Shown: positions 32,538-40,797 of the stretch, in pieces | Layout: every line of letters begins with the position of its first letter | How positions within the stretch are numbered: position 1 is the stretch's first letter | Source: Chloroflexota bacterium | GTDB lineage: Bacteria > Chloroflexota > UBA11872 | Direction: 5' to 3' | Assembly (NCBI GenBank): GCA_026707285.1 | Contig: JAPOXD010000059.1 | Coordinates: 1-53,013 of the forward strand | Length of the DNA: 53,013 bases | The notes under the pieces: model-generated | The model's database searches: none | The model's input: only the letters and a program-made list of their open reading frames with translations | Told to the model about the DNA's origin: nothing | Program-made: the position numbers and the translations under genes

Positions 32538-33553
32538 GAAGGCACGTTTGGCGGAACCGGATTGAGGAGCGGCTCACCGGCCAGGAAGCGCAGGTAGTCG
32601 TCCACGATCATGTCGGAGTGCCGCGTGACGGTGTTGTCGGTGGCGCCGCCGATGTGCGGCAGGAGAATCACGTTCGGCGCCGAGAGCAGGGGGTGCCCGG
32701 GAGGCAGCGGATGCGTCTCGAACACGTCGAGCGCGGCGCCGGCGAGCCGCCCGTCCTTGAGCGCCACGGCAAGAGCCGCGGTGTCCACCACGCCCTCGCC
32801 GGTCGTGGCGACCAGACGCGCCCCGGCCGGCAGCTTGGCCAGGGCGTCGGAATCGATGAGGCCCTGTGTCTGGGGGAGCGCCGGACAGTGCACCGCGACC
32901 AGAGTTGAGGCGGCGAGGAGCTCGTCAAGCGACGCAGCGGTGCAGCCGAGCGCCCGCATCTCCTCCGCGGTGACCGCCGGGTCGCTGGCCAGGATCCGGC
33001 AACCGAACGGTCGCAGCAGCGCGGCCGTGCGGCGCCCAATGGCCCCCAGGCCGATGATGCCCACGGTCTGCCCGCCGAGCTCCGCGCCGCGAAACCCGGT
33101 GTATCCGGCGGTGGGATCGGCCCAGGCGCCTGCCGCGACGAAGCGTGAGGCCTCGACCACCGGGCGCACCAGATTCAGCATGAGCGTCAGCGTGAACTCG
33201 GCAACCGCCTGCGAGTTGCGGCCGGGCGTGTTGGCCACCACCACGCCGGCAGCCGCGGCCGCGTCGAGGTCCACGTGGCCGTGGTCCACGCGGCAAATCC
33301 CGACGAACCGCAACGTCGGCGCCCTGACTATCGTTTCCTCGAATATGAAGTCCGCCTCGATAAACAGGGCGCCGTAGCCGTGCTCCTCGATCTCCGCCGC
33401 AAGTTCGAGCGGATCGACCAGTTCCTGGGTCTCGGTCCACGGGCGCAGCGTGAGATCCGCGACACGCCGCAGGCGGTCCACCGCGGGCCCGGCCAACTCG
33501 ACCAGGCTGAGCACCCGCGGTCGGCGGCTCGGCTGGCTTTGCGCGTTGGTCAT
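32534..33553 (-). CDS. D-2-hydroxyacid dehydrogenase-like protein lacking the catalytic arginine
   Basis: A 339-residue protein of the phosphoglycerate dehydrogenase superfamily. The Rossmann motif GQTVGIIGLGAIGRRTAALL is intact, as are the Glu (LDVFETHPLPPG) and the catalytic His (ILLPHIGGATDN). The substrate-binding Arg that normally sits in N-T-x-R-G is missing: the segment reads LVATTGEGVVDTAAL, with Gly at that position. The usual G-x-D-N-I-D loop is also altered (RVDHGHVDLD). The protein may therefore act on a different substrate, or be a non-catalytic or regulatory subunit. It is the first gene of a tightly overlapping four-gene operon with the kinase, the aldolase and a small protein, and is divergent from the Dxs-like gene 47 bases away. 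Confidence 0.87.
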   Translation of the reverse strand: MTNAQSQPSRRPRVLSLVELAGPAVDRLRRVADLTLRPWTETQELVDPLELAAEIEEHGYGALFIEADFIFEETIVRAPTLRFVGICRVDHGHVDLDAAAAAGVVVANTPGRNSQAVAEFTLTLMLNLVRPVVEASRFVAAGAWADPTAGYTGFRGAELGGQTVGIIGLGAIGRRTAALLRPFGCRILASDPAVTAEEMRALGCTAASLDELLAASTLVAVHCPALPQTQGLIDSDALAKLPAGARLVATTGEGVVDTAALAVALKDGRLAGAALDVFETHPLPPGHPLLSAPNVILLPHIGGATDNTVTRHSDMIVDDYLRFLAGEPLLNPVPPNVPS

Positions 33554-33600
33554 AAAGCAGGCACCATCGGGAACTGGCCGGTCTTGGCCGAGGGGGCATT

Positions 33601-35487
33601 GTGAACCGAATTCTCGATCGCGTTCGTGAGCCGGCCGACCTGCGCCGGCTTGCCGCCGACGAGCTGGCGGCGCTGGCCGACGAAATCCGCGCCGAAATCA
33701 TCGACACGGTTCAGGCCAACGGCGGTCATCTCGCCTCGAATCTCGGTGTGGTGGAGCTGACGCTGGCCCTGCACCGCGTCTTCGAAAGCCCGCGCGACCC
33801 GATTATCTGGGACACGAGCAACCAAGCCTACGCCCACAAGCTCGTCACCGGACGCGCCGACGACTTCAAGAGCCTGCGCCAACCGGGCGGGTTGTCGGGC
33901 TTTGCCGCGCGCGAGGAGAGCCCACACGACGTCATCGGCGCCGGGCACGCCGGCACGGGCGTCTCGGCCGGCGCGGGCGTGGCCCTCGCCAGCCGTTTCC
34001 ACGGCGACGACGCCTCGGTCGTCACGGTGATCGGGGACGGGGCATTCACCTCCGGCGTCGTCTTCGAGGCGCTGAACCATGCGGGCGATCTCGGCTTGCC
34101 GCTCGTGCTTATTTTGAACGACAACGGGATGTCGATCTCGCCCAATGTCGGGGCGCTGGGCCGCAACCTGGGCCAGGGTCGGCACTACGACTGGACGCCA
34201 CCGGCACCGGACAGCCGCTTCACCCCGTCCCAGCGCGAAACCGCGCCCACGTCGCCTTCGGGCTCGGCCCAGGAGTTCTTTGGGGCGTTCGGCTTCGCCT
34301 ACGAGGGTCCCATCGATGGTCACGACCTTCGCGCCCTGGAAGAGGCGCTGCAGGCGGCCAAGGCGCTCCGTCGACCGGTCGCCGTGCATGTCTTCACGCA
34401 GAAGGGCCGCGGTCTCCCCGCCGCGGTGAGCGATCCGGTGACGCTGCATCAGCCGGGCACGGCTCAGGCGGTCGGAGCCACCGCCGCGCCGAGCTATAGC
34501 AAGGTTTTGGCGCAAACCCTGGCCGAGCTGGCGCGCGACGATCCGCGAATCGTCGCGGTGAGCGCGGCCATGCTCGAAGGCACCGCGCTCGCGGACCTGC
34601 AGCAGGCGCTGCCCGGCCGCGTGCACGACGTGGGCATCGCCGAAAGCCACGCCCTGGCCTTGGCCGCCGGGCTGGCCACCCAGGGCCTGCGGCCGGTGGT
34701 GTGCATCTACTCGACCTTCCTCCAGCGTGCGTTCGACCAGATCGTGCACGACATCGCGATCCAGGAATTGCCGATCGTGCTGGGCGTCGACCGCGCCGGC
34801 GTCGTGGGTGACGACGGCCGCACGCATCACGGCGTGCTCGACCTGGCCTATCTGCGCGCGATTCCTAACCTCGTGGTCGCGGCGCCCAAGGACGAAAACG
34901 AGCTGCGGCACCTGCTGGCAACCGCCATCGCCTCGGATCGGCCGTTCGCGATTAGGTATTCGCGCGGCGCGGGCCGCGGGGTGCCCTGCGACGAGCCGCT
35001 GCGTCAGATGCCCATTGGTCGCGGCGAAGTGCTCCGCGAAGGCGGTACCGTCGCCCTGCTGCCGATTGGGTGGGCCGTGCATCCGGCGATGCAAGCTGCT
35101 GAAGTCCTGGCGGCCGACCACGGCGTTCACGCCGCGGTTGTCAACCCGCGCTTCGTCAAGCCGCTTGACACGGAGCTGATCGTGCAGGTGGCTGAGCGGA
35201 CGGGACGCGTGGTGACGATCGAGGACCACAACCGCATGGGCGGCTTCGGCAGCTCCGTGCTCGAGCTGCTGGCCGACCACGGCCGGCGCGATATCACGGT
35301 GAGCCGCCTGGGCCTGCCGGATCGCTTCCTGGATCACGGACCCGCGGACAGCTTGCGCGCGGCGCACGGGCTGAGCGTCGACGGCATCGTGGAAGCGGCG
35401 CGTGGGCTGGTAGATCAGCACACCAGCGAGGAGTCAACGGCGGCCGACTGGCCGTTGACGCTCGAAGGGCGCACCACCGCGTCCTAG
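33601..35487 (+). CDS. 1-deoxy-D-xylulose-5-phosphate synthase-like transketolase family enzyme
   Basis: A 628-residue thiamine-diphosphate enzyme. Dxs would condense pyruvate and glyceraldehyde-3-phosphate. It matches Dxs throughout: GAGHAGTGVSAGAGVALAS, VIGDGAFTSGVVFEALNHAG (Mg/ThDP motif GDG), LILNDNGMSISPNVGAL, EGPIDGHDL, VGIAESHALALAAGLA (the activating Glu), DRAGVVGDDGRTHHGVLDL and IRYSRGAG. The exception is the segment that in E. coli reads D-V-G-H49-Q-A-Y; here it is DTSNQAYAHK, with Asn replacing the essential His49. A GTG start follows GAGGGGG. It lies 47 bases from a divergent sugar-kinase/aldolase operon and away from any isoprenoid gene, so it may be a paralogue with a related acyloin-forming activity rather than the housekeeping Dxs. 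Confidence 0.85.
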   Translation: MNRILDRVREPADLRRLAADELAALADEIRAEIIDTVQANGGHLASNLGVVELTLALHRVFESPRDPIIWDTSNQAYAHKLVTGRADDFKSLRQPGGLSGFAAREESPHDVIGAGHAGTGVSAGAGVALASRFHGDDASVVTVIGDGAFTSGVVFEALNHAGDLGLPLVLILNDNGMSISPNVGALGRNLGQGRHYDWTPPAPDSRFTPSQRETAPTSPSGSAQEFFGAFGFAYEGPIDGHDLRALEEALQAAKALRRPVAVHVFTQKGRGLPAAVSDPVTLHQPGTAQAVGATAAPSYSKVLAQTLAELARDDPRIVAVSAAMLEGTALADLQQALPGRVHDVGIAESHALALAAGLATQGLRPVVCIYSTFLQRAFDQIVHDIAIQELPIVLGVDRAGVVGDDGRTHHGVLDLAYLRAIPNLVVAAPKDENELRHLLATAIASDRPFAIRYSRGAGRGVPCDEPLRQMPIGRGEVLREGGTVALLPIGWAVHPAMQAAEVLAADHGVHAAVVNPRFVKPLDTELIVQVAERTGRVVTIEDHNRMGGFGSSVLELLADHGRRDITVSRLGLPDRFLDHGPADSLRAAHGLSVDGIVEAARGLVDQHTSEESTAADWPLTLEGRTTAS

Positions 35488-36302
35488 GGCGCCACGTCCT
35501 CCGGGAGCTGGGTCGAGCTGGCGGTGACGGCCGCGTCCAACTGGGCGCTCGAAACACCCTGAGCGCCGCGCAGATCCGCGCGCGTAAGATTCGCGCCGGT
35601 CAGGTCCGCTTGTTCGAGATGGGCGTTGATGAGCACGGCGCCGTCCAGTCGCGCGCCTGAGAGGTCCACGCGCTCGAGGTGAGCGCCCGGCAAATGCACG
35701 CCGCGAAGGTCCGTCTCGGAGAGGTTCAACCGGTCGCTGCCGCGCCGCGTGTGGCGGCGAGCCCCGATGGTGGTCATGGCCATCTGCACGTCCGAGCGCA
35801 CGATCTCGGAATCGACCGCGCGTTCCGCATCGAGCGGAGCGTTCTGGCGCACGTAGCGGCTGAGCACCTCCATCACGGGCCAGTAGTCCTGCGGCGACTC
35901 CCCGACGATCTTTCCGAGCTCCTCGATTCCCCGGATGCGCTCCTCGATCACCGGTTCGCCCTCGTGCGAAACGTTGAGCTGGGCGATCGAGCTGCGAACG
36001 CGCGTGTTCAGCGTCGGACCTTCGCGGGCCTTGATGGACTCATAGAGCGATCGCTGCCGGCGCCAGAAGTAGTAGAGGCCCCCTCCGAGCAGCAGCACGC
36101 CAATGAGCTGCACCGGACCGAAGCCCTCGTCGACGGCTTGCGTTCCCTCCGGCCCCGGGACGGGCGTGGGTATGGGCGTGGCCTCCGCTTCCCGCCGCAT
36201 GGCCTCGCCGCAGGTGGCCGCCCCCCAGAACATCATGGCGCTGATTGCCACGAAGAACAGCACGATGCCAGCGGCGGTGAGCAAGAACTTGAGGTTGTGC
36301 AC
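35484..36302 (-). CDS. Membrane protein with pentapeptide repeats
   Basis: A protein of about 272 residues. Two membrane segments lie at the N-terminus (FLLTAAGIVLFFVAISAMMF and VQLIGVLLLGGGLYYFW), separated by a short Pro/Thr-rich outside loop. A helical middle (IRGIEELGKIVGESPQDYW, VMEVLSRYVRQNAP) is followed by about ten pentapeptide units of A(D/N)Lxx type, from RLNLSETDLRGVHLPGAHL to LTRADLRGAQ, which fold as a right-handed beta-helix. The middle plus repeats is a common bacterial arrangement of unknown function. GTG at 36302 with AGGGG six bases before is preferred over a TTG upstream. Its 3' end overlaps the Dxs-like gene by four bases, tail to tail. Confidence 0.8.
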   Translation of the reverse strand: MHNLKFLLTAAGIVLFFVAISAMMFWGAATCGEAMRREAEATPIPTPVPGPEGTQAVDEGFGPVQLIGVLLLGGGLYYFWRRQRSLYESIKAREGPTLNTRVRSSIAQLNVSHEGEPVIEERIRGIEELGKIVGESPQDYWPVMEVLSRYVRQNAPLDAERAVDSEIVRSDVQMAMTTIGARRHTRRGSDRLNLSETDLRGVHLPGAHLERVDLSGARLDGAVLINAHLEQADLTGANLTRADLRGAQGVSSAQLDAAVTASSTQLPEDVAP

Positions 36303-36460
36303 CTGCGACCCCTGGGCGCCGACGACTTGCCGCAAGGTTACACCGCGACCGGCGGCGCGGTCGGGAACGAAACCGACTGCTACGATCCCTGGGTGATCGC
36401 TGCCGGCGGGGCGAATCGCTCCGCGGCCCGGATTCGACGATGCCGAGAGGAACCGCTTTC

Positions 36461-37282
36461 ATGGCCGTTGAGCGCCTGCGGCAACGACTGATGCCCTGGC
36501 AGGAAGGCCGGCTGGGGGCATCGCTGGAGGCATTGGCGACCTCGGAGGTGCCGGTCGTCGCCCTGGACGCGCGACTGGAGCTCGGGCCGCCGGTTCTTGC
36601 CGTGGGGCTGGGCGGCCGCGGCGTGGTGACAGTCCGACCGGACTGGGCGCCGGCGCTCGAGGCGGCATTGGGCGGGCTCAGCTATGACCTGCTGTTTTCG
36701 ATCTACGGCGCCTACGAAATCAGCCGGGCCACGCTTCCCCACGGACTCACCGGCTGGGGGCCCTACTTTTGCATGGCGGCCGACGACGAGAGCTTCTGCG
36801 AAGCGGACGACCCCCGTCCCGTCCATCTCAGCGGCGACGAGATTCGATCGATCGCCGATCCCAAGATCTTCTGGCATTGCTTCGTGGACGAGGCGATCGG
36901 GGGATTCGGCATATTCGACGACGGCCAGTTGGTCTCGCTGGCGTCCATTCGCGTCGAAAGCGACGAGCTGCTCGAGATTGGCATCGACTCGGCGCCCGAT
37001 CAGCAGCTGCGCGGCATGGGGCGGGCCGTGGCGGCGGCGGCGGGGCGCTGGATCCTGGAGCAGGGCAAGCTGGTGTGGTGGACGACCTCGACCTGGAACG
37101 TGCCGTCGTCGCGGCTCTCGCGCGCGCTGGGACTGGTCCACATCTGGAGCGAGATGATCGCGGTGCCCGGGCCGTTTCGCATGCCGCCGCAGCCGCTGGG
37201 CGCGCCGGCTCCCGGCGCCGAAATGCGCAACTACTACCCCGAATGGGCCATGAACCACGACATCAAGCCCAGGGAAGAATAG
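36461..37282 (+). CDS. GNAT-family N-acetyltransferase
   Basis: A protein of about 273 residues with a C-terminal GNAT domain. The acetyl-CoA pyrophosphate loop is QQLRGMGRAVAAAAGRWILE (Q-x-x-G-x-G), preceded by the beta-strands LVSLASIRVESDELLEIGI and followed by VWWTTSTWNVPSSRLSRALG, typical of GNAT 'N-x-x-S' ends. The N-terminal half resembles GNAT proteins with a degenerate first domain. It would acetylate a small molecule or protein. The ATG at 36461, after AGAGGAA, is preferred to one seven codons upstream that has no ribosome site. It is followed 10 bases later by a Gfo/Idh gene, so they are probably co-transcribed. Confidence 0.82.
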   Translation: MAVERLRQRLMPWQEGRLGASLEALATSEVPVVALDARLELGPPVLAVGLGGRGVVTVRPDWAPALEAALGGLSYDLLFSIYGAYEISRATLPHGLTGWGPYFCMAADDESFCEADDPRPVHLSGDEIRSIADPKIFWHCFVDEAIGGFGIFDDGQLVSLASIRVESDELLEIGIDSAPDQQLRGMGRAVAAAAGRWILEQGKLVWWTTSTWNVPSSRLSRALGLVHIWSEMIAVPGPFRMPPQPLGAPAPGAEMRNYYPEWAMNHDIKPREE

Positions 37283-37292
37283 GCGGTCGCAG

Positions 37293-38372
37293 ATGAGTGC
37301 TTCGGATCGACCGCTGCGGGTGGCGATTGCCGGCTGCCATCGCATGCTCGATCGAATTGGACAGAGCCACAACTGGGCCACGGCGTTCGACGCGGTGCCC
37401 GACACCGAGATCGTCGGCGTCTTTGACTACGGGGACGAGACGCGGCAGGAGTTCAAGGCGGTGTGGGGCGACCACATCCCCGATTTCGGCGACTACCCGC
37501 GGATGCTGGAAACGGTGGATCCCGACATCGTGTGCATCGCCACGCGGCAAACCCTGCACGCGGAGCAGTGCGAGCAGGCCGCGGCGGCCGGGGTGCGGGG
37601 CATCTTCTTCGAGAAGCCGCTGTGCACGACGATGGACGAGGTCGATCGCATCGTGAACGCGTGCGAGGCCAACGGCGTGGGCGTGGTCTATGGCCTCGAC
37701 CGCGCCTGGTGGCCGCCCTACGTGCACCTTGCCAAGCTGCTCGAGGACGGGCTCATCGGCGAGGTGCAGGCGGTGTTCGGGTTTGGCCTGGCGCAGCTGC
37801 TCAACCACGGCTGCCACTGGCTGGACGTGATGCTCACGCTGGCCGGGCATCCGGAGCCGACCTGGGCCGCCGGGTATGTCAACGACGTCTCCAGCCTGCC
37901 GGCGGACGCGCGGGACCGGCTGGACCCGCCGGGCCGCGGAATGTTCGGCTGGGGCGAGAACAAGTTCGCCCACGTGATGCGCGAGGGCGCGCCGAGTCAT
38001 GCCTACGAAGTGCTGGGGAGCGAAGGCCGGCTGCTGGTGACCAACGACGCCAGCGACGCGCTGGTGTGGCGCGTACGGGAGGGCTTCGGCTTCCTGGGTC
38101 GCGAAGGCCTGGCGGCCGAGCCGCTGGAGCTGCCCGACCGAGGCGGTCTGGCGGACGCCGGCCGCATGGCCGTCGGCGACCTCGTGGCCGCGATTCGCGA
38201 CGGCCGGCCCTCGATCTGCGGGCTGGACCGAGCCCGACTGGTGACCGAGCTCGGCTTCGCCTTCCACGAGTCGCATCTCCAGGGCGGTGCGCGTGTGGCG
38301 CTGCCGCTGCAGGAACGCAACGTGCGCGTGCCGTCCTACGAGTGGGGCAACGAGGCTCCAGGCTCGGGATAG
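37293..38372 (+). CDS. Gfo/Idh/MocA family oxidoreductase
   Basis: A 359-residue NAD(P)-dependent oxidoreductase of sugars or cyclitols. The N-terminal Rossmann motif is degenerate (RVAIAGCHRMLDRIG instead of G-x-G-x-x-G), but the family hallmark FFEKPLCTTMDEVD (E-K-P) is present and GLAQLLNHGCHWLDVMLTLAG holds the conserved His near the active site. The substitution in the nucleotide loop could change cofactor use. It is the second gene of a pair with the GNAT protein, and lies convergent to a PhyH gene (10 bases between stops). The substrate is unknown. Confidence 0.87.
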   Translation: MSASDRPLRVAIAGCHRMLDRIGQSHNWATAFDAVPDTEIVGVFDYGDETRQEFKAVWGDHIPDFGDYPRMLETVDPDIVCIATRQTLHAEQCEQAAAAGVRGIFFEKPLCTTMDEVDRIVNACEANGVGVVYGLDRAWWPPYVHLAKLLEDGLIGEVQAVFGFGLAQLLNHGCHWLDVMLTLAGHPEPTWAAGYVNDVSSLPADARDRLDPPGRGMFGWGENKFAHVMREGAPSHAYEVLGSEGRLLVTNDASDALVWRVREGFGFLGREGLAAEPLELPDRGGLADAGRMAVGDLVAAIRDGRPSICGLDRARLVTELGFAFHESHLQGGARVALPLQERNVRVPSYEWGNEAPGSG

Positions 38373-38382
38373 CGACGACCGG

Positions 38383-39234
38383 CTAAGCCAACTCCCAGCG
38401 GCTGGGGTTCATGCCCGGCGCCTCGGACTTCATCCCCTCGGGTTTGTTGCCGCCCTCGGGCAGCCAGTGGCGGGTGTTGCGATCGGCGAAGAGCGGGCGC
38501 ACGTGGTCGGGCAGCGCCGCCACGGCATCGGCGTCCCAGGCCGGCACGTCGCCCTGCGGCCCCGCCCAGGCGGGCCGGTAGGCGATGGCGATCATCTCCC
38601 GCGGCCGGTCGCCCGTGTTGGGGAAGTTGCCGTGGAAGACGCGGTGATTGATCAGCACGGCCGATCCCGCCTTGGCCGGGACCATGACCTCTTCGGGGTG
38701 ACCCTCGAACCGGAGATACGGATTCGCATCGGCGTGGAATGAGAGATGGGACCGCGGCACCACGCGAAACGGCGAGACCTCCGGCGTCAGGTCGTCGAGG
38801 TAGTAGAGCACCCGGACCATGAACGGCGTGCTGCCGCCCTGGCCAAATATCCTGGATCCATAGGGCTGACCGTCGGTGTGAAGGCTGATGCCGGGATGGC
38901 CCGGCTCCGAGCGCGCATAGGCCACCGACATCAGGATGATGTCCGGCCCGCAGAGCGCGCGCAGGAACTCCAGCGCGGGCGGATTCGCGATGAGATCGTT
39001 GATCAGGCCGCCGGCGAACTCCACGCCGGGGCGCACCTGCTGGCTCTTGCTGTAGTCGGTGGGGATGGTTTCCCAGGTCGCCGTGACGGCCTTGAGGTCG
39101 GCCACCTGCTCGGAGGTGAGCAGGTCGGGCAGCACCAGGTAGCCCTCGACCTCGATCTGCCGGATGCGCTCGCCAAGGGTCAGCGCCGCCCAGTCCCGAT
39201 TGTCGATCCGCCGCGTCGCCGCCTCAACGGCCAT
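38383..39234 (-). CDS. Phytanoyl-CoA dioxygenase family (PhyH) oxygenase
   Basis: A 283-residue Fe(II)/2-oxoglutarate oxygenase, the third of this family in the window. The iron ligands are H119-x-D121 (GISLHTDGQPYGS) and H201 (NHRVFHGNFPN), and the 2-oxoglutarate Arg is probably in RPREMIAIAYRP. The start ATG at 39234 has GGAGG five bases upstream; earlier in-frame ATG, GTG and TTG codons lack one. The C-terminal tail (RHWLPEGGNKPEGMKSEAPG) is characteristic of bacterial PhyH proteins found in marine bacteria. It is convergent with the Gfo/Idh gene and divergent from the dual-OB gene. Substrate unknown. Confidence 0.88.
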   Translation of the reverse strand: MAVEAATRRIDNRDWAALTLGERIRQIEVEGYLVLPDLLTSEQVADLKAVTATWETIPTDYSKSQQVRPGVEFAGGLINDLIANPPALEFLRALCGPDIILMSVAYARSEPGHPGISLHTDGQPYGSRIFGQGGSTPFMVRVLYYLDDLTPEVSPFRVVPRSHLSFHADANPYLRFEGHPEEVMVPAKAGSAVLINHRVFHGNFPNTGDRPREMIAIAYRPAWAGPQGDVPAWDADAVAALPDHVRPLFADRNTRHWLPEGGNKPEGMKSEAPGMNPSRWELA

Positions 39235-39390
39235 CGCCGCCTCCGTCACAGGTGCGTTGGTAGTGCGTTGACCATCCCGCATGGGTTGGGTCACGGTCAA
39301 CTGCGTCCATGCCTCGTTCGGCGCCAGCGGGGCTTGCCACAGAGATACGATGAAGGTCCTGTGGTATTGAGCCTGGACCAGTCGCGAACG

Positions 39391-40110
39391 ATGAACTGGC
39401 TCGAACGACTTTGGCCGAGGAGCAGTCCGAGGTCGTCCACCACCACCAAGCGCATCGTCTGCCTCGCCAACTCACGCAAGATGGGTGGGCGCTGCGTGGC
39501 CGGCAAAGAACTCCTCGCCGACGGACGCATGGGCGGGTGGATCCGGCCGGTCAGCGATCGAGAGCATGAGGAAGTTTCGGCATACGAGCAGCAACTCGAG
39601 GGCGGGAGCGAGCCGCACGCTCTCGACGTCATCGACGTGCCGATTCTTCGCGCGAGGCCCAAGGGTTATCAGCAAGAGAACTGGCTGCTCGACCCCACGC
39701 GCCGGTGGAGCAAGGTTGATCGTCTTGAGTGGAGTGACCCGTCGGAGTGGGCCGACGCAGTCGAGACGCTCTGGACTAACGGCTACAGTAGCAGTAGTGG
39801 ACTCAACGATAGAGTTCCGGAAGATCTTGCCACCTCATTGGACCGTTCTCTATATCTCATTGGAGTCGATGGATTGCAAGTGCATATCTCATAGAACTCC
39901 GAGAATTACACGTATCAGTTGCGTGGGATATTTCGGTTCAATAGACACATGTATTCGCTTCGCATAACAGATCCCATCAGCGAAAAAAGGGCGGAGGAAT
40001 TGGGGGCTGGGGTTTTTCCGATTGATGGCACGAGGTTCCTGACGATAAGCCTCGGCGAGCCGTTCGAGGGATTTGCGTATAAACTCATTGCCGCCATCAT
40101 TCGACCCTGA
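39391..40110 (+). pseudogene. Dual OB-domain protein gene interrupted by an in-frame TAG
   Basis: An open frame from ATG 39391 encodes TKRIVCLANSRKMGGRCVAG, GGWIRPVSDREHEEVS, PKGYQQENWLLDPTRRW and SSGLNDRVPEDLATSL, then stops at TAG 39892-39894 after DGLQVHIS. The reading frame continues without a shift into GIFRFNRHMYSLRITDPISE and RFLTISLGEPFEGFAYKLIA, ending at TGA 40110. Together they match the two-OB-fold protein that is regularly found beside DUF488 genes, about 239 codons long with the TAG at codon 168 in the linker between the folds. The stop could be a point mutation (for example CAG to TAG), a sequencing error, or be read through. A/T content rises sharply here. A nucleic-acid-binding role is inferred from the OB folds. 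It is followed by two DUF488 genes 12 bases downstream. Confidence 0.75.
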
Positions 40111-40122
40111 CGGCGGAGTGCC

Positions 40123-40797
40123 GTGACTGCGACGCAGCATCCCGTGTTCACGGTCGGGCACTCCAATCATTCGCTCGAAGCGTTTCTGGAGTTGCTGCGG
40201 GCGCATGGCATCGATGAAGTGGCGGATGTTCGGTCGTCGCCGTACAGCCGCTACACGCCGCACTTCAGCCATCGAGTCTTGTCCGAGGCGCTGGAAAGCG
40301 CCGGAATCGGCTATGCGTTCTTGGGCGGAGAGCTTGGAGGCCGTCCACGGGATCGGTCGTGCTATGACGCCGAAGGTCGCGTTAGGTATGACCGGCTGGC
40401 GGAAAGCGACGAGTTCGACGACGGCATCCGGCAGATCGTGCATGGCGCCGATGAGCGTCGCGTCGTACTGATGTGCGCGGAGAAGGAGCCGCTGGACTGT
40501 CACCGCACGCTACTCGTGGCCAGGGCTCTTGCAGAACGCGGCGTCGCCGTAGCACACATCCATGCCGACGGCAGCCTCGAAGAGCACGCCACCGCCATGG
40601 ACCGGCTGGTGAGCTTGCACAAGCTGTCGCCAGTCCAGCAGATAGATATGTTCGCGATGGAGGGTCCCGACAACGGGGGGGCGCCTCGGTCCCGCGATGA
40701 ATTGATCGCCGATGCGATGGCCCGGCAGACCGCGAAGGTGGCGTATGTCGGCGCGGAACCGATCGTCGGCGGGGACGACTGGGAGAATGGCTATTGA
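40123..40797 (+). CDS. DUF488 family protein, long form
   Basis: A 224-residue protein of the DUF488 family. The family core is clear: FTVGHSNHSLEAFLELLRAH, VADVRSSPYSRYTPHFS, YAFLGGELGGRPRD and VVLMCAEKEPLDCHRTLLVA (a C-x-E-x-x-x-x-C-H-R motif that could bind metal or act in catalysis). The biochemical activity of the family is not established. The GTG start follows GGAG by four bases. It forms an apparent operon with the dual-OB gene upstream and a second DUF488 gene, which overlaps its stop (TTGA). The C-terminal 70 residues (SPVQQIDMFAMEGPD) are an extension beyond the core. Confidence 0.88.
   Translation: MTATQHPVFTVGHSNHSLEAFLELLRAHGIDEVADVRSSPYSRYTPHFSHRVLSEALESAGIGYAFLGGELGGRPRDRSCYDAEGRVRYDRLAESDEFDDGIRQIVHGADERRVVLMCAEKEPLDCHRTLLVARALAERGVAVAHIHADGSLEEHATAMDRLVSLHKLSPVQQIDMFAMEGPDNGGAPRSRDELIADAMARQTAKVAYVGAEPIVGGDDWENGY

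Noticed and set aside
33550-35421. 623-codon minus-strand frame opposite the Dxs-like gene
   Set aside because: Antisense shadow; the Dxs motifs on the plus strand are unambiguous.
38746-39390. N-terminal extension of the dual-OB gene over the PhyH start region
   Set aside because: The extension is antisense to the PhyH gene and has no family similarity; conserved sequence starts only after the ATG at 39391.
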